Positions 35,115-45,991 of a stretch of DNA of 64,000 nucleotides are shown here, piece after piece; the stretch's first letter is position 1, and every line of letters begins with the position of its first letter. Both the position numbers and the translations under genes were made by a program. The notes under the pieces were generated by a model. The model did not search any database, was not told where the DNA came from, and worked only from the letters and a program-made list of their open reading frames with translations. The stretch comes from Ciceribacter sichuanensis. GTDB lineage: Bacteria > Pseudomonadota > Alphaproteobacteria > Rhizobiales > Rhizobiaceae. The stretch lies in NCBI RefSeq assembly GCF_024055605.1, contig NZ_JAMXLX010000005.1, forward strand, positions 186,001 through 250,000, read 5' to 3'.

Positions 35115-36002
35115 TCAGGTTTCGGACAATCCGGGTTCCTGTGGCTCCGGGGTTCCCGCTCCCAACAGGGCTTTCATCGCCGCGATGACGCGGCGATGCT
35201 GGTGCGCGTGGCGCGTGCGAACACCGGTTGCGGCATAGACCGTCTGCGGGATTGGCGCGACGTCCTCGACGATAAAAGCGATGCCGGCGCGATGTAACCC
35301 GTCAGCCGTGGTTTTCGTCACGAAAGCGCCGCCGCCGAGGCTTTTCAGCATGCCCGTTATTGTGACGTTCTGGCCGGAAGACAGAGCTGTGGTGGCAAAT
35401 TGCGGCAGGGCCAGCCGGTGCGCCCTGTCAAATGCCGGGGAATAATTCGCACCGATGTAGTTGTCCCGGGTGAGGTCGCCCACCTTCGATGACAGAGTGC
35501 TGACCAGCACATAGGTCATTTCGCCGATCCGCTCATAATGCAGGTCGGGCAGGAAGTGGGGTGTGTAGAGGATCGCAAGATCGAGATCGCCGCTGGCAAG
35601 ATCCCGGTTCATCTGGTTCGAATAGTCGGCCTCGATATAGATCGAGGTTCCCGGCAGCTCGGCGCGGATCGCCCTCAGCCATGGACCGGCGAGTTCTTCG
35701 GCGACATCCTGCTGGACGCCGATGCGCATGGCGTGTTCGTAGGCGCCGGCGCTTTCGACCGTCCGCGCCGCCTCGTGCCATTGACGTTGAAGAGCGCGCG
35801 CGTGATCGAGGAAACGCAGGCCCGCGGGCGTCGGCGCCGTTCCGCCCTTGTTGCGGGTGAAGAGCGAGCGGCCGAGTGCTGCCTCCAGCGCCTTGACGCG
35901 ATGGGAGATCGTCGACTGCCTGAGGTTCATGCGCTCGGCGGTGCGGTTGAAGCTGCGGGTCTCCATCAGGTCGAGATAGGTTTCGATCAGCTCGATCTGC
36001 AC
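35115..36002 (-). CDS. LysR family transcriptional regulator
   Basis: 295 residues from the GTG at 36002, preceded by GGAG eight bases upstream; a longer frame exists but runs into arsA and lacks such a site. The winged-helix DNA-binding domain (LIETYLDLMETRSFNRTAER, then LRQSTISHRVKALEAALGRS) is complete, and a substrate domain follows. It starts 19 bases after the arsA stop on the same strand, so it is probably cotranscribed with arsA. This is unlike normal ars operons, which use ArsR repressors. The target genes are unknown. Confidence 0.9.
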   Translation of the reverse strand: MQIELIETYLDLMETRSFNRTAERMNLRQSTISHRVKALEAALGRSLFTRNKGGTAPTPAGLRFLDHARALQRQWHEAARTVESAGAYEHAMRIGVQQDVAEELAGPWLRAIRAELPGTSIYIEADYSNQMNRDLASGDLDLAILYTPHFLPDLHYERIGEMTYVLVSTLSSKVGDLTRDNYIGANYSPAFDRAHRLALPQFATTALSSGQNVTITGMLKSLGGGAFVTKTTADGLHRAGIAFIVEDVAPIPQTVYAATGVRTRHAHQHRRVIAAMKALLGAGTPEPQEPGLSET

Positions 36003-36021
36003 GTGGCCGCTCCGCTTGGAC

Positions 36022-37785
36022 TCAGGTTTCTTGCGCCATTTGCCGAAGGTCCGAGAGGCCCCGGGGCGGATGCGCGCGGAAGTCGACGCCATAGACGCGG
36101 CTGGCGAAATGGTCGCGGACACGGGTGATCTGGGAAGCCTCGCCTGCGATCCTCGACCGCAACAGGGGATCGCAGGTGCCGGTGATCGCCATCGACTTGT
36201 TGATCACCCAGCCATAGGGCTCGATATGGGCACGGCGCAAATCGTCCTGTAATGCGCCGGCCTCGGAGACCGGCGTGGTTTCCGGCAGTGTGACGAGGAT
36301 GACCTTGGTATAATCGGGGTCCTGCAGGCGCATTAACGGGGTGACCATCCGTCCCGGGGCATCGGGATCAAGATGGCGGGTCATCTGGCGATGATAGGCG
36401 CCAGTGGCATCCAGCAGCAGAAGCGTGTGACCCGTCGGCGCGGTATCGATGACGACGAAATTGCCGCGGGCTTCCCCGACGACGCGGGAAAATGCATGAA
36501 ACACCGCCACCTCCTCCGTACAGGGAGAGGCGAGGTCTTCGCGCAGGAGCGCCTTGCCTTCGTCATCCAAGTCGCGACCGCGCGTCGACATGATCTTGGC
36601 AATGTATCGCTCCGTCTCGACCTCGGGGTCTATCCGGTCGACTGTCAGGCCGGGCATGGTTTCGGCGCCAACGACGAAGGAAAGATGGGCGGCCGGATCG
36701 GTGGTCGTCAGATGGACGGAATGCCCTTTCGCCGCGATGCCGGCGGCAAGGGCCGCCGCAATCGTGGTCTTACCGACGCCACCCTTGCCCATCACCATGA
36801 CCAGCCCCTTGCCGCTTGCGGCGATCTCGTCCACCAGTGTCGACAGTCGTGGCAGGTCCGGAGTGGCAAGCGGCGGCAGGTCTTGCATCGGTGGCGCGGA
36901 GGGCGTTGAGAGCAGGGCGCGGAGGGCCGGCAGGCCGACCATGTCGAAAGGCAAAAGCGGGATTTCGTCGCGCGGCAGACCGGCGAGCGAAGCCGGCATT
37001 TCGGAAAGCGCCGATGTCTGTTCGGCCGCGAAGGCGACGGCGATCTTGTCCTTCGGATCCGTCGGCGTGAACCGGCCATTGACGGCGAGCATCTGATTGG
37101 AGAGGCCGAGTTCGGCGAGTTCTCCGGCAGTGCGCGCCGCTTCGCGAATGGCGCCGCGGTCGGCGCGGGTGACGAGTATGATGGTGGTGCGCGCGGGGTC
37201 CGCGAGACAATCGAGTGCCGCGCGAAAACGTGTCTCTTGCATCTTGAGGCCTGAATGCGGCCCGAGGCAGGATGCCCCACGCTCATTGGCTTCGAGAAAG
37301 CCCGTCCAGGCCTTGGGAAGACTGAGGAGCCGCAGGGTGTGACCGGTCGGAGCCGTATCGAAGATGATGTGATCGAAGTCACTCGCGTCTCCGGTCAGAA
37401 GTCCTACGAATTCGTCGAATGCGGCAATCTCGGTGGTGCAGGCGCCGGACAGTTGTTCCCGAACGGTGGCTTTGTCGCTGGCGCTTGCAGAGGGAGCCAT
37501 CTGTTCGAGAACGCGGTTGCGGTAATCCTCCGCCGCCGTTTCGGGATCGATGTTCATGGCCGACAGTCCCGGAATGCCGGGTACCGACCGTGGTTCGTCG
37601 GTGAGCGTCGTGCCGAGCATTTCATCGAGGTTCGAGGCCGGATCGGTGCTCACCAGCAGAACCCTGAGACCGCGGTCAGCCAGCGCGATAGCCACGGCGC
37701 AACTCAGGGACGTCTTGCCGACGCCGCCCTTGCCCGTGAAAAAAAGGTGGCGATTGGGTCTGTTCAATAGCGTCAGCTGTTCCAT
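36022..37785 (-). CDS. arsA: ArsA-type arsenite-stimulated ATPase
   Basis: 587 residues, the full tandem-domain length of plasmid-type ArsA. Both halves have the deviant Walker A GKGGVGKT (about residues 18-25 and 333-340) and the DTAPTGHTL signature. The three metalloid-binding cysteines are kept: Cys116 in SGACTTEIAAFDEF, Cys173 in ASCLGPHSG and Cys422 in SPCTEEVAVF, matching Cys113, 172 and 422 of the E. coli protein. ArsA normally drives the ArsB arsenite pump from the cytoplasmic side. No arsB, arsC, arsD or arsR is in the window, and the following gene is a LysR regulator. The partner pump must be elsewhere, or the role differs. Confidence 0.93.
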   Translation of the reverse strand: MEQLTLLNRPNRHLFFTGKGGVGKTSLSCAVAIALADRGLRVLLVSTDPASNLDEMLGTTLTDEPRSVPGIPGLSAMNIDPETAAEDYRNRVLEQMAPSASASDKATVREQLSGACTTEIAAFDEFVGLLTGDASDFDHIIFDTAPTGHTLRLLSLPKAWTGFLEANERGASCLGPHSGLKMQETRFRAALDCLADPARTTIILVTRADRGAIREAARTAGELAELGLSNQMLAVNGRFTPTDPKDKIAVAFAAEQTSALSEMPASLAGLPRDEIPLLPFDMVGLPALRALLSTPSAPPMQDLPPLATPDLPRLSTLVDEIAASGKGLVMVMGKGGVGKTTIAAALAAGIAAKGHSVHLTTTDPAAHLSFVVGAETMPGLTVDRIDPEVETERYIAKIMSTRGRDLDDEGKALLREDLASPCTEEVAVFHAFSRVVGEARGNFVVIDTAPTGHTLLLLDATGAYHRQMTRHLDPDAPGRMVTPLMRLQDPDYTKVILVTLPETTPVSEAGALQDDLRRAHIEPYGWVINKSMAITGTCDPLLRSRIAGEASQITRVRDHFASRVYGVDFRAHPPRGLSDLRQMAQET

Positions 37786-37957
37786 TTGCTCTTCCCTGAT
37801 TTTTGCAGTGCATCCAGCCTATGGCATCGACCGCTGTCGCGACTTGATCTGTGGCAAGCAATCTAATCGACTTCTTCGATCAATAAAGCGAAATCCGCTC
37901 GCTTGATGAACGTCATTTCCTTCTGCAAGCTCACGGCAAAACAAGAGGGGAATATAG

Positions 37958-40408
37958 ATGTCTCAACTGCCCGGATCGGCACGTGTCGTCATCATCGGGG
38001 GCGGGGCCGTGGGGGCTTCGTCGCTCTATCATCTGGCGAAGGCCGGATGGACGGATTGCGTGCTTCTGGAAAAGAACGAGCTGACGGCGGGCTCGACCTG
38101 GCATGCGGCTGGCAATGTGCCGACCTTTTCCTCCTCATGGTCGATCATGAACATGCAGCGCTATTCGACCGAGCTTTATGCGAAGCTTGGCGCGCTGGTC
38201 GACTATCCGATGAATTATCACGTCACGGGATCGCTCCGGATCGGTCATACGAAGGAGCGCCTGCAGGAATTCAGGCGCGTCGTCGGCATGGGCCGCTATC
38301 AGGGCATGGACCTCGACATCATGTCATCAGGCGAAATGCGGTCGAAATATCCGTTCCTCGAAATCCATGACCTGACCGGAGCGCTTTACGATCCCTATGA
38401 CGGCGATATCGATCCGGCGCAACTCACGCAGGCGCTGGCGAAGGGCGCGCGCGACATGGGTGCGAAGATCGTGCGCTTCTGTCCCGTCACGGCGGCGCGC
38501 CGGGAAAACGGCGAGTGGGTGCTGACCACGCCGCTTGGCGAGATCCGCTGCGAATATGTCGTCAACGCAGCCGGATATTATGCCCGCGAGGTCGGCAAGC
38601 TGTTCGGTCGCGATGTGCCGATGATGGTGATGAGCCATCAATACATGCTGTTCGACACCATTCCCGAACTGGAGGCATGGTCGCGGGAGGCAGGCCACAA
38701 GCTGCCGCTGCTGCGCGACGTCGACAGTTCCTATTATCTCCGGCAGGAAAAATACGGCATGAACCTCGGGCCTTACGAAAAAGCCTGCCGGGCGCATTGG
38801 GTGACGAAGGACGACCCGATGCCCGAGGACTTTTCCTTCCAGCTCTTCCCCGACGATCTGGAGCGGCTGGAATGGTATCTCAACGATGCCGTCGAGCGTG
38901 TGCCGATCCTTGGTACGGCCGGTCTCTCCAAGATGATCAACGGCCCTATTCCCTATGCGCCGGATGGCAATCCGCTGCTCGGCCCGATGCCCGGCGTGCC
39001 GAATGCCTTCGAGGCCTGCGTCTTTACCTTCGGCATCTGCCAGGCGGGCGGGGCTGGCAAGGTGCTGGCCGAATGGGTGACCGAGGGCGAGACGGAATGG
39101 GACATGTGGTCCTGCGATCCGCGCCGCTACACCTCCTTCGCGTCCGATCCCGATTATTGTGTCGCCAAGGGCATGGAAATCTATGGCCATGAATATGCGA
39201 TGCATTTCCCGAAACACTACTGGCCGGCGGGGCGCAATCGCAAACTTTCCCCGATCCATGACCGGATCGCGGCGCTCGGCGCCCAGTTCAAGCCGTATAA
39301 CGGCTGGGAACGGGCGATGTGGTATGCGAAGCCGGGCGATGACACCTCCGAGACTGCGACCCAGACCTGGGATCGCAAGGGGCCGTGGAGCCCGCGGATC
39401 GAGGAGGAGTGTCTTGCGGTGCGTGACGCGGCGGGCATTCTCGATCTGCCGGGTTTCTCCCGCTACCGGGTGAAGGGTGCTGGTGCGCGCGACTGGCTTT
39501 CCTCCATCATCACCGGCCGCGTGCCGAAGCCGGGACGGATCGGGCTTGCCTATTTCGCCGACGACAAGGGCCGGATCGTTACGGAGATGTCGGTGATGGC
39601 GATCGAGGAGGATTTCTTCTTCCTCATCACGGCTGCGACCGCCCAGTGGCACGATTACGAATGGCTTCTGAAGCTGAAGCCGGCCGACGCCGCTTTCGTT
39701 ATCGAGGATGTGACCGAGGCCTTCTCCTGCCAGATCCTGACTGGGCCTTACTCCCGCGCTATCCTCGCCGATGTCACGGACGCCGATCTTTCCCGCCCGT
39801 GGCTGACACATCAGTCGGCGCAGATCGGCGGGCGCTGGTGCCAGTTGGTGCGCGTTTCCTTTGCAGGTGAACTCGGATGGGAAATCCACACCAAGGTGGA
39901 GGATACGGCAAATGTTTTCGACGCGATCTGGATGGCGGGCAAGAGCCACGGGTTGAAACCCTTCGGCATGGAGGCGCTGGACTGTCTTCGGGTGGAGAAG
40001 GGCTATCGCGCCTGGAAGGGCGATCTTTCGACCGACTACACCGTGCTGCAGGGCGGGCTTGACCGTTTCATCGACTGGTCGAAGCCGGATTTCAAGGGCA
40101 AGGCGGCGCTTCTGGCCGAGAAGCAGCGGGGCGTCTCGAAGCGTTTCGTGACGCTCGTCGTTGAGGCTGATGATTGCGATGCGCCCTATATGTCGACGCT
40201 CTGGCATGGCGGACAGGTGGTCGGCGAAACGACCTCCGGCAACTGGGGTTACCGGGTCGGCAAGTCCATTGCGCTCGGCATGTTGCGCGCCGATCTCGGC
40301 GAACCCGGCACCACGATAGAAGTCGAGATTTTCGGCGACCGGTTCAAGGCGGTCGTACAGCCGGATCAGGCGATCTGGGATGCATCGAACGAGAGGCTGA
40401 AGGCATGA
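37958..40408 (+). CDS. Dimethylglycine/sarcosine dehydrogenase-type flavoprotein, paralogue 1
   Basis: 816 residues, ATG nine bases after GGGG. An N-terminal FAD domain ([21 protein letters not shown]) contains STWHAAGN, where the His of the corresponding mitochondrial enzymes carries covalent FAD. An FAO_M/middle domain follows, then a C-terminal GcvT-like folate-binding half (about residues 430-810, with [13 protein letters not shown]). The family oxidatively removes an N-methyl group from dimethylglycine or sarcosine, passing formaldehyde to tetrahydrofolate. Its stop overlaps the next paralogue's start by four bases, so the two are translationally coupled. Which substrate each uses cannot be told from sequence. 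Confidence 0.9.
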   Translation: MSQLPGSARVVIIGGGAVGASSLYHLAKAGWTDCVLLEKNELTAGSTWHAAGNVPTFSSSWSIMNMQRYSTELYAKLGALVDYPMNYHVTGSLRIGHTKERLQEFRRVVGMGRYQGMDLDIMSSGEMRSKYPFLEIHDLTGALYDPYDGDIDPAQLTQALAKGARDMGAKIVRFCPVTAARRENGEWVLTTPLGEIRCEYVVNAAGYYAREVGKLFGRDVPMMVMSHQYMLFDTIPELEAWSREAGHKLPLLRDVDSSYYLRQEKYGMNLGPYEKACRAHWVTKDDPMPEDFSFQLFPDDLERLEWYLNDAVERVPILGTAGLSKMINGPIPYAPDGNPLLGPMPGVPNAFEACVFTFGICQAGGAGKVLAEWVTEGETEWDMWSCDPRRYTSFASDPDYCVAKGMEIYGHEYAMHFPKHYWPAGRNRKLSPIHDRIAALGAQFKPYNGWERAMWYAKPGDDTSETATQTWDRKGPWSPRIEEECLAVRDAAGILDLPGFSRYRVKGAGARDWLSSIITGRVPKPGRIGLAYFADDKGRIVTEMSVMAIEEDFFFLITAATAQWHDYEWLLKLKPADAAFVIEDVTEAFSCQILTGPYSRAILADVTDADLSRPWLTHQSAQIGGRWCQLVRVSFAGELGWEIHTKVEDTANVFDAIWMAGKSHGLKPFGMEALDCLRVEKGYRAWKGDLSTDYTVLQGGLDRFIDWSKPDFKGKAALLAEKQRGVSKRFVTLVVEADDCDAPYMSTLWHGGQVVGETTSGNWGYRVGKSIALGMLRADLGEPGTTIEVEIFGDRFKAVVQPDQAIWDASNERLKA

Positions 40409-42870
40409 GCAATACCACTTCCCTGAAGCCTGTTCCGTCCAAGGCGAGGGCCGTCATCATCGGCGGCGGCGTATCCGGCTGTTCGGTTGCCTATCACCTC
40501 GCCAAGCTCGGCTGGACCGATGTGGTGCTGCTGGAGCGCAAGCAGCTGACTTCCGGCACCACCTGGCATGCTGCCGGCCTGATCGGCCAGCTTCGTGCCA
40601 GCCAGAACATGACGCGGCTCGCGAAATATTCGCGCGATCTTTACGTGCGGCTCGAGGCGGAAACCGGCATCGGCACGGGCATGAAGCAGAACGGCTCGAT
40701 CACCGTTGCGTTGACGGACGAGCGGCGCGAGGAGATCTATCGGCAGGCTTCGCTGGCGCGAGCTTTCAATGTCGATGTGCAGGAAATCGATCCGGCGCGG
40801 GTGACGGAGCTTTATCCATATCTGAACGTCTCGGATGTGAAGGCGGCGGTGCATCTGCCGCTCGACGGCCAGTGCGATCCGGCCAATATCGCGATGGCGC
40901 TGGCAAAGGGCGCCCGGCAGCATGGCGCGACGGTGATCGAAGGCGTCAAGGTCATAGATGTTCTGACCAAGGACGGCCGCGTGACGGGTGTCGTCTGCGA
41001 GCAGGCCGGCGAGCGCCATGTGATCGAGACAGAGAACGTGGTGAACGCCGCCGGCATGTGGGGGCGCAATCTCGCCGCGCAGTCCGGTGTGACAGTGCCG
41101 CTGCATGCGGCTGAGCATTTCTACATCGTCACCGAGCCGGTGCCGGGACTTGGCCAGCTTCCGGTGCTCAGGGTGCCGGACGAGCAGGCCTATTACAAGG
41201 AAGATGCCGGCAAGATGCTGCTTGGCGCCTTCGAGCTGAAGGCCAAGCCCTGGGGCATGGATGGTATTTCCGAGGATTTCTGCTTCGACCAGCTTCCCGA
41301 CGATTTCGATCACTTCCAGCCGATCCTCGAAATGGCGGTGAGGCGCATGCCGATGTTGGAGACGGCCGGCATCCATACCTTCTTCTGCGGGCCGGAAAGC
41401 TTCACGCCTGACGATCGCTATTATCTCGGTGAGGCGCCGGAGCTGAAGGGATACTGGGTGGCAGCCGGCTACAACTCCATCGGCATCGTCTCGTCCGGCG
41501 GGGCCGGCATGGCGTTGGCCCAGTGGATGAACGATGGCGAGCCGCCCTTCGATCTATGGGAGGTTGATATCCGCCGTGCACAGCCTTTCCAGAAGAATCG
41601 CCTCTATCTGCAGGAGCGCGTGACCGAAACGCTCGGCCTGCTTTATGCGGACCATTTTCCCTACCGGCAGATGGCAACGGCGCGGGGCGTGCGCCGCTCG
41701 CCGATCCATGAGCACCTGAAGAAGCGCGGCGCCGTGTTCGGCGAGGTAGCCGGCTGGGAGAGGGCGAACTGGTTTGCCGGAGTGGGGCAGGAAAAGGAAT
41801 ATCGCTACAGCTGGAAGCGGCAGAACTGGTTCGACAACCAGCGTACCGAACACATGGCGGTGCGCGAAGGCGTCGGCCTGTTCGACATGACATCCTTTGG
41901 CAAGATCCGCGTGGAGGGCCGCGATGCGCTCGCCTTCCTGCAGCGGCTCTGCGCCAACCAGATGAACGTCGAGGCGGGCCGGATCGTCTATACGCAGATG
42001 CTCAACAGCCGGGGCGGCATCGAAAGCGACCTGACGGTGACGCGGCTTTCCGAGACTAGCTTTTTCCTCGTCGTTCCGGGCGCAACGCTCCAGCGCGACC
42101 TTGCCTGGCTGCGGAAGAACCTTCTGCCCGGCGAGTTCGTGGTGGTGACCGATGTGACTGCTGCGGAAAGCGTTCTCTGCGTCATGGGGCCGAGATCGCG
42201 TGAACTGCTCAACAAGGTGAGCCCGAGCGATTTCTCCAATGCGGCCCATCCGTTCGGTTCGGCCCGCGAGATCGAGATCGGTTATGGCCTCGCCCGCGCC
42301 CATCGCGTTACCTATGTCGGGGAACTGGGCTGGGAGCTTTACGTCTCGTCGGATCAGGCGGCGCATGTCTTCGAGACATTGGAACATGCCGGCGAAGGTC
42401 TGGGGCTGAAGCTGTGCGGTCTGCACGCGCTCGACAGTTGCCGCATCGAAAAGGCGTTCCGCCATTTCGGGCATGACATCACCGACGAAGACCATGTGCT
42501 GGAGGCGGGGCTCGGCTTTGCGGTGAAAACCGGCAAAGGCGATTTCATCGGCCGGGATGCGGTGCTGAAAAAGCAGGAAGAGGGGCTGAAGCGCCGGCTT
42601 ATGCAGTTGCGCCTCATCGATCCGGAACCGCTGGTCTTTCACAACGAGGCGCTGGTCCGCGACGGACAGATCGTCGGCACCATCACGTCAGGCAATTACG
42701 GCCATTTTCTTAAAGGTGCGATCGGCCTTGGCTATGTGCCCTGCGAGGGCGAGAGCGCAGCCGACGTTCTGGCATCGAAATACGAGATCGAAATCGCCGG
42801 GGAACGGTTTGCGGCCGAGGCTTCGCTCGCACCGATGTACGATCCGAAGGCGGAACGGGTGAAGATGTGA
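40405..42870 (+). CDS. Dimethylglycine/sarcosine dehydrogenase-type flavoprotein, paralogue 2
   Basis: 821 residues, starting in an ATGA overlap with the upstream gene. It has the same architecture as its neighbour: dinucleotide-binding [21 protein letters not shown], the flavin-attachment motif [13 protein letters not shown], a middle domain with the [20 protein letters not shown] block, and a GcvT-like half with [14 protein letters not shown] and [17 protein letters not shown]. The two proteins differ clearly, so they probably act on different substrates, for example dimethylglycine then sarcosine, rather than being a recent duplication. A repeat separates it from the Rieske oxygenase gene. 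Confidence 0.9.
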   Translation: MSNTTSLKPVPSKARAVIIGGGVSGCSVAYHLAKLGWTDVVLLERKQLTSGTTWHAAGLIGQLRASQNMTRLAKYSRDLYVRLEAETGIGTGMKQNGSITVALTDERREEIYRQASLARAFNVDVQEIDPARVTELYPYLNVSDVKAAVHLPLDGQCDPANIAMALAKGARQHGATVIEGVKVIDVLTKDGRVTGVVCEQAGERHVIETENVVNAAGMWGRNLAAQSGVTVPLHAAEHFYIVTEPVPGLGQLPVLRVPDEQAYYKEDAGKMLLGAFELKAKPWGMDGISEDFCFDQLPDDFDHFQPILEMAVRRMPMLETAGIHTFFCGPESFTPDDRYYLGEAPELKGYWVAAGYNSIGIVSSGGAGMALAQWMNDGEPPFDLWEVDIRRAQPFQKNRLYLQERVTETLGLLYADHFPYRQMATARGVRRSPIHEHLKKRGAVFGEVAGWERANWFAGVGQEKEYRYSWKRQNWFDNQRTEHMAVREGVGLFDMTSFGKIRVEGRDALAFLQRLCANQMNVEAGRIVYTQMLNSRGGIESDLTVTRLSETSFFLVVPGATLQRDLAWLRKNLLPGEFVVVTDVTAAESVLCVMGPRSRELLNKVSPSDFSNAAHPFGSAREIEIGYGLARAHRVTYVGELGWELYVSSDQAAHVFETLEHAGEGLGLKLCGLHALDSCRIEKAFRHFGHDITDEDHVLEAGLGFAVKTGKGDFIGRDAVLKKQEEGLKRRLMQLRLIDPEPLVFHNEALVRDGQIVGTITSGNYGHFLKGAIGLGYVPCEGESAADVLASKYEIEIAGERFAAEASLAPMYDPKAERVKM

Positions 42871-42907
42871 GCGGCATATGATGCGGTCTGCCGAGTGAGA
42901 AGGAATT

Positions 42908-42969
42908 GCCCCTCACCCTAACCTTCTCCCCGTTTACGGGGAGAAGGTGGCGGCAGCCGGATGAGGGGC
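42908..42969. repeat. RIME-like palindromic repeat
   Basis: Outer arms GCCCCTCA (42908-42915) and TGAGGGGC (42962-42969). The inner hairpin ACCTTCTCCCCG-TTTA-CGGGGAGAAGGT (42921-42948) has 12-bp perfect arms. It lies 38 bp after the flavoprotein stop and 82 bp before the Rieske gene, and may attenuate transcription between them. Confidence 0.8.
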
Positions 42970-43051
42970 AGAGCCTGCCCCAGAACGTGAACAAATTCGA
43001 AATACGTGCGCCGGAACGCGGTCTTCCGGTCTGTTTAATGGAGATCCATTC

Positions 43052-44278
43052 ATGCTCGCATCAGAGATCAGCAGAGTGACGGAGCCTGACCCCATCGACA
43101 GGCTCGTTTCCGCATACCGGCCGGACTATGCGCTGGAGCGGCCGTTCTATCTCGATCCCGCGATCTTCGAGCGGGATATGGAGCGGGTGTTCTTTCGCCA
43201 CTGGCACTGTCTGGCGCATGAGAGCGTCATTCCCAATCCCGGCGATTTCGAGGTTTTCAAGCTTGGGTCAGAAGCGGTGATCCTGACGCGCGGGGCGGAT
43301 GGCAGCGTGCATGCGCTGCTTAATCTCTGCCGTCATCGCGGAGCCGAGGTCTGCACCAAGGAGAAGGGTAACGCCAAGGCCTTCGTCTGTCCCTATCACG
43401 CCTGGACCTACGGCAATGACGGTGCGCTCAAGGCCGCGCGGCTGATGCCGAAGGACTTCGACCGGCAGGCGCATGGGCTGAAGAAGGCGCATGTGCGGGT
43501 GGTAGAGGGGCTGGTGTTCATTTCCTTTGCGAAGGAACCACTCGATTTCAGCGAGGTCGAAGCGCTGTTGCACGCGACCTGCGGTCAATATGGCTGGGCC
43601 AATGCCAGGGTCGCCCATCGGCAGAGCTATGTGATCGACGCGAACTGGAAGCTTGCGGTCGAAAACTACGTCGAGTGCTATCACTGCGGTCCGGCCCATC
43701 CGGAGTATTCCGAAACACACGCGCTGGAACAGCCGCTGCATATGATCGAGGAGCTGAACGCCGCCATGGAGGCGCGGACCTGCGCGCTCGGCATCGAGAT
43801 CGGATCGGGCAACCACTGGCAGTCCTCGGCCTGCGGCAAGGAGACGATCCATGCCTTCCGCTATGCCCTCTATGACGGCGTGAAGACCGGCAGCAAGGAC
43901 GGTCAGCCGCTCAGTACCCTGATGGGGCGTTTCACCGATTTCGACGGGGGCGTTACCTCGATCCATCTCGGCGGCACGAGCTTCCTCGTCTGCTACGCCG
44001 ACCACGGCATGATCTACCGCTTCATCCCGAAGACGGTCGATACCTGCGAGATGGAGCTGATCTGGCTGGTCGACGGCAAGGCGGAGGCGGGCATCGACTA
44101 CGACTTCGAAAAGCTCACCTGGCTCTGGCGCGTGACGACCGACGAGGACAAGGCGATCATCGAACACACCGCGCGCGGCGTGCGCTCGCATTTCTACGAA
44201 CCGGGGCCGATTGCGCCGATGGAGCAGAACGAACTGCGCTACATCAACTGGTATCTAGAGGAGATCAGCCGTCCGTGA
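43052..44278 (+). CDS. Rieske oxygenase alpha subunit, glycine-betaine demethylase (GbcA) type
   Basis: 408 residues with GGAG eight bases before the ATG. The N-terminal Rieske centre is CRHRGAEVC then CPYHAWTYG. The catalytic domain carries the mononuclear-iron motif in ENYVECYHCGPAHPEY, with the bridging region NWKLAVENY. Members such as GbcA remove a methyl group from glycine betaine or stachydrine using electrons from a separate reductase. Placement behind two dimethylglycine/sarcosine-dehydrogenase paralogues supports betaine demethylation to glycine. No GbcB-type reductase gene is adjacent. Its last 14 bases overlap the convergent end of sitD. Confidence 0.88.
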   Translation: MLASEISRVTEPDPIDRLVSAYRPDYALERPFYLDPAIFERDMERVFFRHWHCLAHESVIPNPGDFEVFKLGSEAVILTRGADGSVHALLNLCRHRGAEVCTKEKGNAKAFVCPYHAWTYGNDGALKAARLMPKDFDRQAHGLKKAHVRVVEGLVFISFAKEPLDFSEVEALLHATCGQYGWANARVAHRQSYVIDANWKLAVENYVECYHCGPAHPEYSETHALEQPLHMIEELNAAMEARTCALGIEIGSGNHWQSSACGKETIHAFRYALYDGVKTGSKDGQPLSTLMGRFTDFDGGVTSIHLGGTSFLVCYADHGMIYRFIPKTVDTCEMELIWLVDGKAEAGIDYDFEKLTWLWRVTTDEDKAIIEHTARGVRSHFYEPGPIAPMEQNELRYINWYLEEISRP

Positions 44279-45122
44279 CGGCGGCTGATCGCTGGCTGTT
44301 GCGCGATTTCCAGACGGTGTGCAGGAAGGCGGCGACGAACATGGCTGACATCAGGAGGACGATGGTCGGGGCAGGGGCGCTGTCGATCAGGAAGCTCAGG
44401 TAGATGCCGGCGACAGAAGCGGTGACGGCAACGGCCACGGCCGTCACCAACATCGCCTGAAACCGTCGGGTAATCAGGAAGGCGATTGCGCCCGGAGCCA
44501 CCAGCATGGCGACGGAAAGGATGATGCCGACGGCCTTCAGCGCGCCGACCACCGTGAGCGATAGCACCGCCAGCAATCCGTAATGCAGCAGCCGGACGGG
44601 CAGGCCGATGGCACGGGCATGCTGCGGATCGAAGGCCTGCACCAGAAGATCCTTGCGCAGGATCACCAGGAAGATCGTCGCGGCAAGCGCGATCAGGCCG
44701 GTTTCCAGAAGATCGGACGGCAGGATGCCGAGCATGTCGCCGAATAGAATATGGTCGAGATGCACGTCGCTTTCGATCTTCACGTAAAGCACCAGGCCGA
44801 GGCCGAACATGCCGGAAAAGACGATGCCGAGGACGGTATCTTCCTTGATGCGGCTGTTTTCCTTGAGATAGCCGGTCAATAGCGCGCAGGTAAGGCCGGC
44901 GATAAAGGCGCCGATGGCAAGCGGGATTCCTGCGATATAGGCGATCACGATGCCCGGCAGCACGGCGTGGGAGACCGCATCCCCCATCAGCGACCATCCC
45001 TTCAGCACCAGCAGACAGGAGAGCAGCGCCATAGGTATGGCGATCATCAGCGTGATGACGAAGGCCGACTGCATGAAGGGAAGCTGGAAGGGCAGGATGA
45101 GAAGTTCGAGCGTGTCGTTCAC
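44265..45122 (-). CDS. sitD: Manganese/iron ABC permease SitD
   Basis: 285 residues from the GTG at 45122, with GGAGG seven bases upstream. The GTGA overlaps the sitC stop, so the two are coupled. It is an ABC-3 family permease with about eight helices and the family segment LKGWSLMGDAVSHAVLPG, which also occurs in SitC. It forms a heterodimeric channel with SitC for Mn(II) (possibly Fe(II)) import. The coding end overlaps the convergent Rieske gene by 14 bases. Confidence 0.92.
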   Translation of the reverse strand: MNDTLELLILPFQLPFMQSAFVITLMIAIPMALLSCLLVLKGWSLMGDAVSHAVLPGIVIAYIAGIPLAIGAFIAGLTCALLTGYLKENSRIKEDTVLGIVFSGMFGLGLVLYVKIESDVHLDHILFGDMLGILPSDLLETGLIALAATIFLVILRKDLLVQAFDPQHARAIGLPVRLLHYGLLAVLSLTVVGALKAVGIILSVAMLVAPGAIAFLITRRFQAMLVTAVAVAVTASVAGIYLSFLIDSAPAPTIVLLMSAMFVAAFLHTVWKSRNSQRSAAVTDG

Positions 45123-45991
45123 CGTGTCGCCTCCATGGGGCTGGCGAGTGCTGCGCGGGCGCGGCGGCGGGCGGCCAGAAGGCCATGCTTCGGCGCGAAG
45201 ACGAAGGCGGTCAGGAAGATTGCGGTTTGCAGCACGACGATGACGCCGCCGGTCGCTCCGTCGAGGAAATAGCTGATGTATGCGCCGATAAAGCTCGTAG
45301 CCGCACCAATTACGAAGGCCATGAGGATGAGGCGCTGGAAGCGGTCGGTGAGCAGGTAGGCGGTTGCGCCCGGGGTCACCACCATGGCGATCACGAGAAA
45401 GGCACCGACGGTCTGGAGGGCGGCGACAGTCGAACCGGCGAGCAGCGTGAAGAAGATCACCTTCAGCAGATCCGGCCTGAGGCCGATTGAGCGGGCGTGG
45501 TTCTCGTCGAAGAAGGCGACCATGAAGTCCTTCCACTTGGCCGTCAGGACGACGAGGCTGACGCCGCCGATGATGACCAGTTGCAGCGTATCGGCCGGCG
45601 TGATGGCGAGGATGTTGCCGAGCACGATAGTCTGGATGTTCACCGAAACGGGGGAGAGCGAGACCATGAAAAGGCCAAGGCCGAAGAAGGAGGTGAAGAT
45701 CAGGCCGATAATGGCGTCTTCCTTGAGGCGGGTGCGCTGGTTGAGGAAGAGCATGGCGGCTGCCGCAAGACCACCGGAGATAAAGGCGCCGAAGGCGAAG
45801 GGCAGGCCCAGCATATAGGCGCCGGCGACACCCGGCACGATGGCATGGGAGAGCGCATCGCCGATCAGCGACCAGCCTTTCAGCATCAGGTAGGAGGAGA
45901 GAAAGCCACAGACGCCACCGACGAGCGCGCTGACGAAAATGGCGTTGCGCATATAGTCGTAGCCGAAAGGCTCGAGGAGGACCTCAATCAT
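45119..45991 (-). CDS. sitC: Manganese/iron ABC permease SitC
   Basis: 290 residues from the ATG at 45991, eight bases inside the end of sitB. ABC-3 permease: [20 protein letters not shown] in the second helix region, a series of eight hydrophobic segments and the cytoplasmic loop [18 protein letters not shown]. It is the partner of SitD in metal uptake, driven by the SitB ATPase. The basic C terminus ([13 protein letters not shown]) runs into the sitD ribosome site. Confidence 0.93.
   Translation of the reverse strand: MIEVLLEPFGYDYMRNAIFVSALVGGVCGFLSSYLMLKGWSLIGDALSHAIVPGVAGAYMLGLPFAFGAFISGGLAAAAMLFLNQRTRLKEDAIIGLIFTSFFGLGLFMVSLSPVSVNIQTIVLGNILAITPADTLQLVIIGGVSLVVLTAKWKDFMVAFFDENHARSIGLRPDLLKVIFFTLLAGSTVAALQTVGAFLVIAMVVTPGATAYLLTDRFQRLILMAFVIGAATSFIGAYISYFLDGATGGVIVVLQTAIFLTAFVFAPKHGLLAARRRARAALASPMEATR

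Noticed and set aside
40405..42870. A recent tandem duplication of the two flavoprotein genes
   Set aside because: The proteins share architecture but differ throughout, including around the flavin motif and in the folate half, so the duplication is old or the genes were brought together.
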